In this document: piece by piece, positions 16,431-24,942 of the stretch
How the letters are laid out: each line of letters begins with the position of its first letter
How positions within the stretch are numbered: the stretch's first letter is position 1
Origin: Pseudomonas sp. PICF141
Lineage (GTDB): Bacteria > Pseudomonadota > Gammaproteobacteria > Pseudomonadales > Pseudomonadaceae
DNA: 32,513 nucleotides
Assembly: GCF_002286815.1 (NCBI RefSeq)
Contig: NZ_MUNM01000009.1
Span: 1-32,513, forward strand
Direction of reading: 5' to 3'
Notes under the pieces: model-generated
Seen by the model: only the letters and a program-made list of their open reading frames with translations
Told to the model about the DNA's origin: nothing
The model's database searches: none
Position numbers and translations under genes: made by a program

Positions 16431-19400
16431 CTAACCCAAGGCGGTGAAATCGCTGGAGTGCAACGCCTGGACACCCACCAGCTGGATTTCGAACTCCGGC
16501 GTGGCGTCGGCATCGACACTGCCGTAAAGAATGCCATCGGCAAAGCGCAGTTGGCCGGTGGCATTGGCAGGGTCGAAGGCGTTGCTGCCGACAAAGGTAA
16601 AAGCGTCGACAGCGGTGGTCAGCGGATTGGCGTCCAGGCCGGTGAAATCCAGAAGATCGCCCTCGGTGCTCTTGAAGCCGTTGAGCACATCACGCAAAGC
16701 CCCGATACCCATGTCTGACAGCGCACCAAACGCGTAGCTATCCGCGCCAGTGCCAGCGGTGAGGTTGTCGGTGCCTGCACCGCCGATCAGCCGGTCATTG
16801 CCCGAACCGCCCACCAGCGCATCGTTGCCCGCACCACCGTTCAGAATGTTCGCGGCGCTGTTGCCCGACAGCGTGTCGGCGTAGGCACTTCCCGTCAGGT
16901 TTTCGAAGGACTTCAAGGTGTCGAGCCCCGAACTCACGGTATTTTGTTGCGCTGACGTGGAGAGATTGACGGTGACGCCGGACAGGGCGCGTTCATAAGA
17001 CACCGTGTCATTGCCATCGCGCCCGTCCAGCACGTTGTTGCCGGCACCGGCGAACAGCGTATTGTCCAGCGCGTTGCCCGTGCCATTGGCGGCGCCAGTG
17101 CTATCGACATACAGATGCTCGACGTTGTTGCCGAGGGTATAGGCCGCGAGGTTGCTGTGCACACGGTCGATACCTCCCGACACCGCATTGCTGTTGATCT
17201 CGATCACGGTGTCGTTGGCGTTGTCGAGATGGTAGGTGTCATTGCCATCGCCGCCGCTCATGCTGTCGGCCCCTGCGGCACCATCGAGCACGTTATTGGC
17301 GGCATTGCCGGTGATGAAGTTGGGCCGCTCATTGCCGGTGCCGTTGATGGCCGACACGCCGGTGAGCATCAGGTTCTCCAGATTGGCTCCCAGGGTCCAG
17401 CTGAGCGAGGCCTGCACCGTATCGATTTGCGAAGTCGAGGTGTTGGTTTCCACCACGCGATCGAATGCGTTATCGACCACATAAACGTCATTGCCATTGC
17501 CACCGGTCAGGGTGTCGGCGCCCAGGCCGCCATTCAGCAGGTCGTTGCCCGAGGTGCCCGTCAGGGTATCCGCCTGGTCGGTACCGGAAATCATGTTCTG
17601 AGCGTTGTCGAAAATAGCCTGGACGCTGTTGTTGTCATTGGGGTTGCCTTGCGAGCCAAGGTCATTGGCAATGTAGTCGGCCAGGCGCTGGCCGACGATC
17701 TCGGCCGACTCCTCGTGCAGGTGCCAGACGTCGTCGGGATACGCCAGCGGATCGACTTCGTGGCGCAAGGGCAGGTCGGTGTAATCCACCGCCAGCTTGA
17801 CGTCGGCGCGCTCGGCGGCGATGGCTTCCTGGGCAGCGCGGACATAGCCAACCCCCTCGACGATGGAGGCAATTTTTTCTTCTGAATAACCACGGGCACG
17901 CGCCGCGTCCTGTTCGTAGTGACCGGTTTCCATCAAGTAAACGCTGAAGTTGCCGAACTGGGCATGCAAGTAATCGAACACCTTCAAGGTCGCGGCCTTG
18001 TAGGCCGCTGCTGCCGCTGCTTTGTCCGTGGCGCGGCCGATCTCCTGGGCGGCTTCCTCGCCCTGACCCCAAATGATCCCCATGGTGACGTTACCGATGG
18101 ATTGCAGTTCGGTGAGCTGGTCGCGCAGCAGCGTCACGGCGCGCAATAGCGCAGCGCCAGGTTGGTTGGTATCGGTCAGCCACCAGCACAACTTGAGTTC
18201 CTCGGCGCTGAGGGTCGACAGGCCGGTAACCGTGCTACCGCCCACTGCAATGTCGATGTTGTTTCCATTGGCATCGGTGAATTGGCTGCGCACGTCATAG
18301 GGGGTATAGCGGTCCAGGTCGCTGACCAGCATCGAGGTACCGGACTGATTGTCGTCCTCCGTCATGCGCAGCAGACGCGCATTGGATTGGCCGAGAGTGG
18401 GCAGGTAGAGGATGTCCTGCTGAGTGCTCTTGGCGAATACGAAGTCGTTGGCGGTCAGGGTGTTGAGGTAATTGCCGTTGAGGGCGATTTCAAAACGGTT
18501 GCCATCGGCATCCGCTTCGGTGGACTTGATGTAGGTTTTGTCGCCGGCCGCGTTGAGAGTGATGTACAACGTGCCGTTGCTGCCATTGCCGAGGCCTGCA
18601 AAGCTCAGGCTCGAAACATCGATCTTGTCCACGCCAGTGGTGAAGTCATAAATCGTGTCGGTGGCCGTCACACCACCAGTGTCATAGTCGCGGTAGCTGT
18701 CGAGCACGTTGGTATAGCGGAAGGTGTCGGCACCGTCGCCGCCGTACAGCGAATCGCGTCCGGCACCGCCCTCGAGCTTCTCATCGCCCGCGCCACCACT
18801 GAGGTTGTCGTTACCCGCGAGGCCGAGCAGTGTATCGGCCGAATCGCTGCCCGACAGTGAGTCGCTGCCGCTGGTGCCGGTGATGACCCGGTTGAAGATG
18901 AAGTGATTCGCCGTCAGCGTACTGGTCAGGTTACCCGAGAGAATCAGCTCGAAGCGATTACCGCTGGCGTCGGCATCGTAATCCTTGATGTAGGTGCGGT
19001 TGCTGGTGGCGCTGTAGCTGACCTGCAAGGTGCCGCCACGGCCATCGCCCAGGCCGGTGAAACCGAGGCCGGCGAGATCGATTTTGTCCTGGGTGACGTC
19101 GAAGTCGGTGATGGTGTCATCGAAACTTGTGGTTGCATTGCGGTAACTGTCGGACTGAGCGGCGAAACGGAACGTATCGGCGCCGGTGCCTCCGGTGAGT
19201 TTGTCGATACCGGCACCACCCACCAGAATGTCGCCACCGGCCCCGCCATTGAGGGTGTCGTTGCCGGCACCACCATAGAAGATTTCGCTGGCGGTGCTGC
19301 CCAGCAAGGTGTCGTTACCAGCCGTGCCTTGTACGATCGTCATCGGCACCGTGGCGCTGACGTAACTGCCGTCACCATAGACCAGCGTGGTCCCCTTGCT

Positions 19401-20483
19401 GGTGTGACTGATGGTGTTGCCGATCATGGCATTGCGATCGGTTCCGTCTTCGTTGCGTTCGGCGACGCCGTAAGTCGACAGGTCGCTACCGATGATGATG
19501 TTGCCCTGGATGGTGTTGTCGCTGCCGTTGAAGTATTTGCCGGACACGCCCAAGGTGTCGTTGTAGGACTGGATGATGATTTCCGGTACGGGACCGCCCA
19601 GGGAATTATTAGTCAGTGTGTTGTCAATGATTTGGACGTGGTTACTGCCGTAAATGCGTATCCCGGCGCTGGCGTTGTCGTGAATATCGACGCCGCTGAC
19701 CGTCACCTCGCTGGACATTTTGATCAGCACCCCTTCGGCGCCGTTGCCATACACCTCGCCACCGGTGATGGTGATGTTGTTGGGGGAGGGGATGTCCTCG
19801 CTGCCGCGCTGCACCACGATGCCATTGCCGCCATTGTTGTAGGCAATGTTATTGGTGAGCGTGAAGTCGTGGGTGCTGGTAACGATGTTGAAACCGTGGC
19901 GGTCGTTGTCGTAGGCGATGTTGTTTTCGAAGGTGCTGTCGCTGAGGAAGTCAGCCACGAAGCCGTCCAGGCCATTGCCATGGGACACGCTGTTCTTGAT
20001 GACCATGTTGACGGTCTGCTCATGGGGGTCGAAACCGTACCCGGAACAATCCTTGATCTCGACGCTGTCGAGGGTGACGTTGGAGTCGTAGCCTGCTTCG
20101 CCGGGAATGTAGCCATTGAACCAACCGTCGATCTTGCCCGTGGTGCTGTCGCGGTTGCCATCAATGGTGAGATTACTCACGCCGAAGTCATGGGTTTCCT
20201 CGCCATAGGCAGAGCGGATGACCCCCGTGATCTTGGTGTCGGAACCGTCAGCCACCTTGACGGTGGTTGCGCCCATGCCGTCGCCGTACAGGTAGACGTT
20301 GCTCTTGAGCATCAGGCAACCGTCGGAGGGTTCTTCCCCTCCCGAAACGATATAAGTTCCAGTCGGCAGATACACCTGCCCACCGCCTGCGGCGGCCGCT
20401 GCATCAATCGCACTTTGTATCGCCGCTGTGTCGTCAGTGATGCCATCTCCTTTGGCGCCAAAATTTTGTACATTGAAAATCAT
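16431..20483 (-). CDS. psmE: Secreted mannuronan C5-epimerase fused to SGNH acetylesterase and RTX tail (PsmE-like)
   Basis: The protein has 1350 residues. Residues 1-380 are an AlgE-type A-module (right-handed beta-helix). It has the YGFDPHEQT motif with Y149, D152 and H154, and D178 in GLDGFVADF, the same numbering as in AlgE4. Two R-modules follow (about 384-532 and 533-688), each with GGxGxDxLx calcium repeats. Residues about 691-945 are an SGNH/CE6-like esterase domain: the GQSN block with S700, GIIWGQGEE, and D918-x-x-H921 in DDVWHLHEE. The rest (about 945-1350) is more RTX repeats and a C-terminal type I secretion region. This layout fits PsmE of P. syringae, a combined epimerase and alginate O-acetylhydrolase. 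It would convert M to G residues and remove acetyl groups outside the cell. A GGAG ribosome site supports the start. No type I exporter genes are nearby. Confidence 0.93.
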   Translation of the reverse strand: MIFNVQNFGAKGDGITDDTAAIQSAIDAAAAAGGGQVYLPTGTYIVSGGEEPSDGCLMLKSNVYLYGDGMGATTVKVADGSDTKITGVIRSAYGEETHDFGVSNLTIDGNRDSTTGKIDGWFNGYIPGEAGYDSNVTLDSVEIKDCSGYGFDPHEQTVNMVIKNSVSHGNGLDGFVADFLSDSTFENNIAYDNDRHGFNIVTSTHDFTLTNNIAYNNGGNGIVVQRGSEDIPSPNNITITGGEVYGNGAEGVLIKMSSEVTVSGVDIHDNASAGIRIYGSNHVQIIDNTLTNNSLGGPVPEIIIQSYNDTLGVSGKYFNGSDNTIQGNIIIGSDLSTYGVAERNEDGTDRNAMIGNTISHTSKGTTLVYGDGSYVSATVPMTIVQGTAGNDTLLGSTASEIFYGGAGNDTLNGGAGGDILVGGAGIDKLTGGTGADTFRFAAQSDSYRNATTSFDDTITDFDVTQDKIDLAGLGFTGLGDGRGGTLQVSYSATSNRTYIKDYDADASGNRFELILSGNLTSTLTANHFIFNRVITGTSGSDSLSGSDSADTLLGLAGNDNLSGGAGDEKLEGGAGRDSLYGGDGADTFRYTNVLDSYRDYDTGGVTATDTIYDFTTGVDKIDVSSLSFAGLGNGSNGTLYITLNAAGDKTYIKSTEADADGNRFEIALNGNYLNTLTANDFVFAKSTQQDILYLPTLGQSNARLLRMTEDDNQSGTSMLVSDLDRYTPYDVRSQFTDANGNNIDIAVGGSTVTGLSTLSAEELKLCWWLTDTNQPGAALLRAVTLLRDQLTELQSIGNVTMGIIWGQGEEAAQEIGRATDKAAAAAAYKAATLKVFDYLHAQFGNFSVYLMETGHYEQDAARARGYSEEKIASIVEGVGYVRAAQEAIAAERADVKLAVDYTDLPLRHEVDPLAYPDDVWHLHEESAEIVGQRLADYIANDLGSQGNPNDNNSVQAIFDNAQNMISGTDQADTLTGTSGNDLLNGGLGADTLTGGNGNDVYVVDNAFDRVVETNTSTSQIDTVQASLSWTLGANLENLMLTGVSAINGTGNERPNFITGNAANNVLDGAAGADSMSGGDGNDTYHLDNANDTVIEINSNAVSGGIDRVHSNLAAYTLGNNVEHLYVDSTGAANGTGNALDNTLFAGAGNNVLDGRDGNDTVSYERALSGVTVNLSTSAQQNTVSSGLDTLKSFENLTGSAYADTLSGNSAANILNGGAGNDALVGGSGNDRLIGGAGTDNLTAGTGADSYAFGALSDMGIGALRDVLNGFKSTEGDLLDFTGLDANPLTTAVDAFTFVGSNAFDPANATGQLRFADGILYGSVDADATPEFEIQLVGVQALHSSDFTALG

Positions 20484-20942
20484 GAGCTTATCTCCGTATC
20501 AGGCGAGAACCTCGTTGAATGCCAATATTCCATCGACAGCCACCGTGTTATGACCCAGCGGAGAGCAAAAGTTGTGACCGCGCATCGGAGGAGCGTCAAA
20601 AAACCGGACTAACTGATTAGCGGTTGCGAATGGTTTTTAGGTGTTTAGAAAAAATAACGTTCTGTTGACGCGTGCCTGGCGAGTGATCTGCCTGTGGCAG
20701 CTGGTACGCGGAGAGGGTGGCTCAGGCACGTTGAGATGGCGGAGAGGGCGCTTGCGAGGGGCCAACTGATCCAATGTAAGCAGCGGTAACCCTGGATTTT
20801 GAGACCCGTCAGCCAAACAAGGTTAGAGTGTTCAGCAATGTCTGTTCATAAGGACCCTCCACTCGATTCGGCATGGTCGCGCCAAGCGATTGCAGCGAGT
20901 GAACAGGGCAACAAAAACCGTATATCAATCGTTATGTGAAGA
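20484..20942. promoter_or_regulatory. Divergent spacer between psmE and the thymidylate-kinase-like gene
   Basis: This 459-bp spacer has no credible gene. It must carry promoters for both flanking genes. Two exact copies of GCGGAGAGGG (20708-20717 and 20739-20748) are 31 bp apart, about three helical turns, and a shorter copy GCGGAGAG occurs at 20558-20565. These could be regulator sites. No clear -10/-35, sigma-22 (AlgT) or sigma-54 consensus was recognised. Confidence 0.35.
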
Positions 20943-21584
20943 ATGAATCGTTCGCTGTTTGTTTCTCTGGATGGGCCCAAGGGCGCCGGCAAAACCACGC
21001 TGTTGGAGGCCGTTACGAAAGTACTGAGGGCAAACAACAAAAAGGTGATCCGACTTTGCGAGAAAAAAAGCGATCCCTATAGGGGGGAAACAATGGCCCT
21101 GGTGAACAGACTCGTCAGAAATCCCACCCGGGATTTGGAGCTGGAAGTTTGTGCGCGTTTTGCTGATAGCCGCACCTGGATTTCCCGGAACGTACTGGCT
21201 GAACAGCCTCCAGGCAGCATCATCTTGATCGATCGCTGGTACCCGTCTGACGCCGCGTTTCGCCGGATAGTCCCGTTTGCAGAGATTCTAAAGTTGAACA
21301 TGGATCGAAACGTGCAAGTGCCAGACCTGCATGTCGGGGTTGTCACCACAGCTGAAATTTCATGGGCGAGGGCAACGGCACGAGGGCGTGGGCTGAGCAG
21401 TACGGTGATCCATAAGCTGGAAGAACAGGTCGCTTGTACCAAGGCGTTCGAGCGAGCGATCGCAGATCACGGCTGGGTTTTATGCCGCAATGAAGGAACG
21501 ATCGAAGAGGCAACGATGCAGGTGGTTTCTGAGATCTATAGCGTCCAGGCGAAGTTGGCTGCGCCGTTGTCTGGCGTTGATTGA
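20943..21584 (+). CDS. Thymidylate-kinase-like P-loop NMP kinase
   Basis: The protein has 213 residues with a P-loop GPKGAGKTT (K17) at the N-terminus, a DRW motif (D97-R98) in ILIDRWYPSD corresponding to the DRY/DRF of dTMP kinases, and an Arg-rich lid (ARATARGRG, about 140-148). Length and motif order fit the dTMP kinase family, which phosphorylates dTMP to dTDP. The sequence is divergent, however, and the gene is not in the usual tmk-holB setting, so it is probably an additional kinase acting on another nucleotide or small molecule. GAAG precedes the ATG. It is convergent with the outer membrane protein gene. Confidence 0.75.
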   Translation: MNRSLFVSLDGPKGAGKTTLLEAVTKVLRANNKKVIRLCEKKSDPYRGETMALVNRLVRNPTRDLELEVCARFADSRTWISRNVLAEQPPGSIILIDRWYPSDAAFRRIVPFAEILKLNMDRNVQVPDLHVGVVTTAEISWARATARGRGLSSTVIHKLEEQVACTKAFERAIADHGWVLCRNEGTIEEATMQVVSEIYSVQAKLAAPLSGVD

Positions 21585-21626
21585 AGGTGCACGGGTGGCT
21601 GAACCGGTGATGCTTCAAGGGGCGCG

Positions 21627-21651
21627 TTGAGCGACCTTTAAGGCCGCTCAA
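21627..21651. terminator. Inverted repeat between convergent genes
   Basis: TTGAGCG and CGCTCAA form a 7-bp stem around the small palindrome CCTTTAAGG, in the spacer between the convergent kinase-like gene (ends 21584) and the outer membrane protein gene (ends 21664). It is a possible bidirectional terminator; U-runs are weak. Confidence 0.4.
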
Positions 21652-21663
21652 TTGAAGCAAGCG

Positions 21664-22164
21664 TTACCAAAGAATGAATGCAGAGGCCGTTGTTTGATTC
21701 AGGTTGATGTTGCCGACCTCCAATATTTCATATTCAGCGCGGACGCCGATATTGCGAAACACATCCACTTCAACACCCGCCCCATAGGTCAAGTCCACGC
21801 CGGTGTCATCATCGCTGGCGTTGCCGTCAGCATCCCAGGCATGAGCACCGACACTACCGAAAATGCGCACCCGCTCTCCCAGTGGGAAGCCGACATGCGC
21901 ACTGGCTTGCACCGATTTTCCATCGAAATCAAGATTCTTGTCCTCGAATTGGCCAAGATCAACGAAGGCGCCCTCGAAGGCCAGATAGCCGTTGAGACGA
22001 TAGCCTGCAAAAACCTTATAACTGGAGTCTTCATCGCTCAGATTTGATTCGTCGGTTTCAATATTGCTGACGCCAGCACCAAGATACAAACCTTTGTCAT
22101 CCGCAAGTGCCTGAAAGGATAGCAATGAAAGTAGGGAAACGAAGCCTAGGTTTCGAAGTAGCAT
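21664..22164 (-). CDS. Small outer membrane beta-barrel protein
   Basis: The protein has 166 residues. A signal peptide (MLLRNLGFVSLLSLLSFQALA, cut before DDKG) precedes alternating amphipathic strands: GLYLGAGVSNIE, SSYKVFAGYRLNGYLAFEGAFVDLG, SVQASAHVGFPLG, VRIFGSVGAHAWDAD, DLTYGAGVEVDVFRNIGVRAEYEI. The last residue is an aromatic (ILW), typical of barrels recognised by the BAM complex. The size suggests an 8-stranded OmpA/OmpX-like barrel. I chose ATG 22164 because the signal peptide starts there; the open frame to 22245 is probably leader. A decayed paralogue is at 24335-24661. Confidence 0.82.
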   Translation of the reverse strand: MLLRNLGFVSLLSLLSFQALADDKGLYLGAGVSNIETDESNLSDEDSSYKVFAGYRLNGYLAFEGAFVDLGQFEDKNLDFDGKSVQASAHVGFPLGERVRIFGSVGAHAWDADGNASDDDTGVDLTYGAGVEVDVFRNIGVRAEYEILEVGNINLNQTTASAFILW

Positions 22165-22272
22165 AAGAAGTGTTGTCCTTCTACAGGTTGTCGATTGTGA
22201 GATGTTTGCCGAATGTGCGTAGTCGCGAGGATTAATAGAAGTCATTGATTGATATTGATGAGTAATATTCAG

Positions 22273-23073
22273 TCACTGTAAGCATCTGATGTTCGCCGGA
22301 CATTGAAAATACCGCCTGGCCAAGGCATGTACAGGGAGTGCCGGTTCGGTGAAAGCGTGTCTGAAAGAGCCGGTGCCAACGTGACCCATAGCAATACGAT
22401 GGCCATACACTCTAAGCCTGTGCAATTGAGTCGCTGCATCCTTGTGATTTAACAAGGCACTATCGTTGATTTCAAAAACGATGGCGGACGGCGGTATGTT
22501 GTATGTCGTCATGATGCCGGCCACAAAATCGGGAAAGGTCTGGTCGAGCAGGTCGTGGGCGGTAAGATTGATGGTGATGAAGAAATCCTTGCATGCCCAG
22601 AGATAGGTGCTGTAATCCTCCGCAACACGGCGCATGACCGAGCGCGTGAGTTCGCAGATCAGTTCGGACTTCTCTGCCGTTGAGATGAACGCATCTGCCG
22701 CAATGGCAGCGCCTTTAGGGTGCCAGCGAGAATGTGATTCGGCACCGACCAGATATCCCTTCCTCGAATCAACGATAGGTTGGTAGTGCACGTCCAGTTT
22801 GTCCGCCCTGATGGCCTTGCGAAGCTGAACGACGGTCGAGGTGTAATACCTGAGTATCCTCCATGAAAGGTAAAGCAGTGCTTCCAACAGGAAAGCCAGG
22901 GCAATGAATAGCGTCCATTTCAAGTCATTCAACTCATGGGTTTTACTCAAACTCTGCCCAAAAAATCTGTCTGCGTAATGATCGGCAAGAAACCATGCAA
23001 TTAAAGCCACTGTAGCCGTTGCGCATAAAGCTGATGGGTAAGTTTTAAGTAAGGCTCTATACGCGGCAATCAT
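22273..23073 (-). pseudogene. Degenerate, C-terminally truncated EAL-domain membrane protein
   Basis: This 266-residue open frame has two N-terminal hydrophobic segments (about 12-32 and 52-74), then the start of an EAL domain: VHYQPIVDSRKGYLVGAE. The EAL triplet reads E-S-H, the INL Asn is kept, and FEIND replaces the usual FEITE. The catalytic DDFGTG is GHVGTG, losing both metal-binding aspartates. The frame ends soon after the strand that follows, so the last 80-100 residues of an EAL domain, with its lysine and last glutamates, are absent. It cannot be an active c-di-GMP phosphodiesterase. It is either a pseudogene or a retired domain used for binding. CCGGAG with 5-nt spacing supports ATG 23073. 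A small membrane peptide gene lies 52 nt upstream. Confidence 0.75.
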
Positions 23074-23125
23074 AAAAACTCCGGAAAACATGATTTGATT
23101 AGGCGGGCTGGAGAGAGGCGAATTT

Positions 23126-23227
23126 TTAACTGTTCATCAGCCAGGCCAATGCGACACCGCCCAAATAGGCGACAATGCAAAAGAAGATTTTATGCTTGAG
23201 TGGCAATGAATTTAATCGATAGCGCAT
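23126..23227 (-). CDS. 33-residue single-span membrane peptide
   Basis: This small gene begins at ATG 23227 with an excellent ribosome site (AGGAG, 7 nt upstream) and ends with TAA at 23126. The product has a positively charged start (MRYRLNSLPLKHK) followed by one hydrophobic segment of about 18 residues (IFFCIVAYLGGVALAWLM) and ends in NS. The positive-inside rule puts the N-terminus in the cytoplasm. It lies just upstream of the degenerate EAL gene on the same strand and may share its mRNA. No family was recognised. Confidence 0.6.
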   Translation of the reverse strand: MRYRLNSLPLKHKIFFCIVAYLGGVALAWLMNS

Positions 23228-23314
23228 GTTCGTTCTCCTGGCTAATTAGCAAGCAATGTAGGCCATTAATGTGGAAAATTAGAAACATTAATTGTTATTT
23301 TTTAAGTTTGATTT

Positions 23315-24277
23315 TTAAACCGGTTTTTCTGCGTTGCGTTTTGCGGTTTCCGAAGGTATTTCTCCATAGGCACTCTGATAGGCCTTGGAAAACCGGCCTA
23401 AATGGTGAAAATTCCAATACATGGCAGTTTCGGTAACCGTAGGCCAAGTGTGACGGATCAAATCTCGGCGTGCGTTGGCGAGTCTGAGATTTCTAATGTA
23501 AGCAATGGGTGAGGTTCCGAACGTTTCGACGAAACCAAGATGTAAGCTGCGAGCTGTGGTTTCAAGCTGTTTTACCAATGACTTCATGCTCAGCGCTTTG
23601 TTAATGTTTTCATGGATGTAATCTATCGCTTCCGTCGCAACTATTCTTCTTGACGGGGTTTTAAGTCTGGCGCGACCAACGGGTGTCAACGCGTGCAGGA
23701 GTGAAATCAATAACACGCTTTCAAAGTCTGATACTTCCGAGCGCCTGCGCTGTTTTTCGGTGGTGCCATTGATGTCTGTAAAACAAGCGTTGACGACCTG
23801 AATGGCAGACTGCATTAATTTGAAGTTTGTAACCTGGAAGCGCTGGTTCTTTCGATGGGCGAGCACATCGATAATTGAGTGCTTATCGATGCATTGTGCA
23901 TAGTGCTCCAGTGTCGTGGTCAGCGTATAAAGAGTTTCATTCGGTTCGCAGGTGTACTGTACGGGCTCGCCGCTATACAGCACGACGACTTCATTAGGCC
24001 GCAGTTCATGATTATTGACAGAGGGTCGGCCAATGGGCGCCTGCGAAATGGCAATGGTTATAAAGCCTGAAGGAACAGAGCTGTCCAGGGTGACAACTGA
24101 ATCGAAGTCCAGCCGGCTGCACTGGAGAGTCAGACTCTCAACGAGCTTAAACTGTCGAATACTTGCCTCATGCTCTGCCGAAATCAGGCTGACTGTCCAC
24201 TGGCCGATAATTCTATCGGGTTCATTTGCGGCAATGGGCTTTACATGAAAAACTTCGTCAGGAATTATTGTGCTCAT
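23315..24277 (-). CDS. AraC-family transcriptional regulator
   Basis: The protein has 320 residues. An N-terminal sensory half of about 200 residues has no motif that reveals a ligand. The C-terminal AraC DNA-binding domain has the first helix-turn-helix around LSMKSLVKQLETTARSLHLGFVETFG and the second around TVTETAMYWNFHHLGRFSKAYQSAYGEIPSET. The SPIAYIRNLRLANARRDL linker is typical. GC content is lower than in the flanking chromosome. It lies between the two outer membrane protein paralogues and upstream of the small peptide and EAL remnant on the same strand, so local control is possible but unproven. Confidence 0.88.
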   Translation of the reverse strand: MSTIIPDEVFHVKPIAANEPDRIIGQWTVSLISAEHEASIRQFKLVESLTLQCSRLDFDSVVTLDSSVPSGFITIAISQAPIGRPSVNNHELRPNEVVVLYSGEPVQYTCEPNETLYTLTTTLEHYAQCIDKHSIIDVLAHRKNQRFQVTNFKLMQSAIQVVNACFTDINGTTEKQRRRSEVSDFESVLLISLLHALTPVGRARLKTPSRRIVATEAIDYIHENINKALSMKSLVKQLETTARSLHLGFVETFGTSPIAYIRNLRLANARRDLIRHTWPTVTETAMYWNFHHLGRFSKAYQSAYGEIPSETAKRNAEKPV

Positions 24278-24334
24278 GGAGTCTAACGCTCTTCAGCTAA
24301 TAAGTAGTGCCAAGCCATTGTTCAGACTTCTATG

Positions 24335-24661
24335 TCAATGAGTCGGCGTGAGTTCCAGCGCCGCTGAAAAAACATAGGCATCACTCAATGGTAGATCCAA
24401 CAGGCTTTGAAGTTTGCACGGCGCTATTTTCGAACCAAAGATTGCCGTTTGTTGAGCGCCGATGGCCGCTGCATCAAAGGCAAAATAATCATTGATACGA
24501 TAGCTTGTGCAAATCCTGTAACTGGAACTTTCATCGTCAAGCTTCTTTTTGTTGCTTTCAATAGACGCCAGGTCGACGCTGTAAAGCTCCTTGTATCCAG
24601 CCATGGCCTTAAGTGAAAGCAATACACCAAATGATACGGTGGCAAAGTTTTTTAGCCGCAT
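24335..24661 (-). pseudogene. Shortened, decayed paralogue of the 21664 outer membrane protein
   Basis: This 108-residue open frame has a signal peptide (MRLKNFATVSFGVLLSLKAMA) and then aligns with the intact barrel protein. ESNKKKLDDESSSYRICTSY matches ETDESNLSDEDSSYKVFAGY, RINDYFAFDAAAIG matches RLNGYLAFEGAFVD, and LDLPLSDAYVFSAALE matches VGFPLGERVRIFGSVG. The frame stops where the intact protein has about 60 more residues (several strands and the terminal aromatic), so it cannot close the same barrel. AAGGA lies 9 nt before ATG 24661, so it may still be translated. I infer a local duplication followed by decay. Confidence 0.7.
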
Positions 24662-24810
24662 GACGAGCTTCCTTGTTGATGATTTTTCAATAAGAGCAAA
24701 GTGCCCGCCGCATGACTGTCACGGCTCGGCCTGTGAATAGTCTCGCCCCCGAGGGGCTTGTCAAAGTCAAAAACTCATATTTTCAATCATCAATCGGCTC
24801 GATTTGCTGA

Positions 24811-24830
24811 AGGCGCGAGAAGCGCCTTTT
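24811..24830 (+). terminator. Rho-independent terminator on the plus strand without a matching gene
   Basis: AGGCGC / GCGCCT (6-bp stem, GAGAA loop) is followed directly by TTT. The U-run is on the plus strand, but the nearest annotated genes on both sides are on the minus strand. It may end a small plus-strand RNA or be fortuitous. Confidence 0.4.
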
Positions 24831-24942
24831 CGGGTCGTGAAGGCAAAGCAGCCAGGAAAATCACCAAAACGGGAGGATTTTTAAGGGGGAGGGGGATTTG
24901 ATTCAAATCAGTAATTATTATTTTTATTGTCTGAATGATGGT

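Noticed and set aside
17115..17885. Plus-strand open frame opposite the epimerase RTX region
   Set aside because: Mirror of RTX repeats; no start signal and no family.
18903..20612. Long open frame (569 codons) on the plus strand opposite the epimerase gene
   Set aside because: It is antisense to the conserved A- and R-modules; repeated GC-rich coding sequence produces such frames. It has no ribosome site or family and a valine/alanine/glycine-biased composition.
22164..24661. Duplicated outer membrane protein genes as ends of a mobile element
   Set aside because: The copies are diverged and in the same orientation, and no transposase, integrase or target-site repeat was seen.
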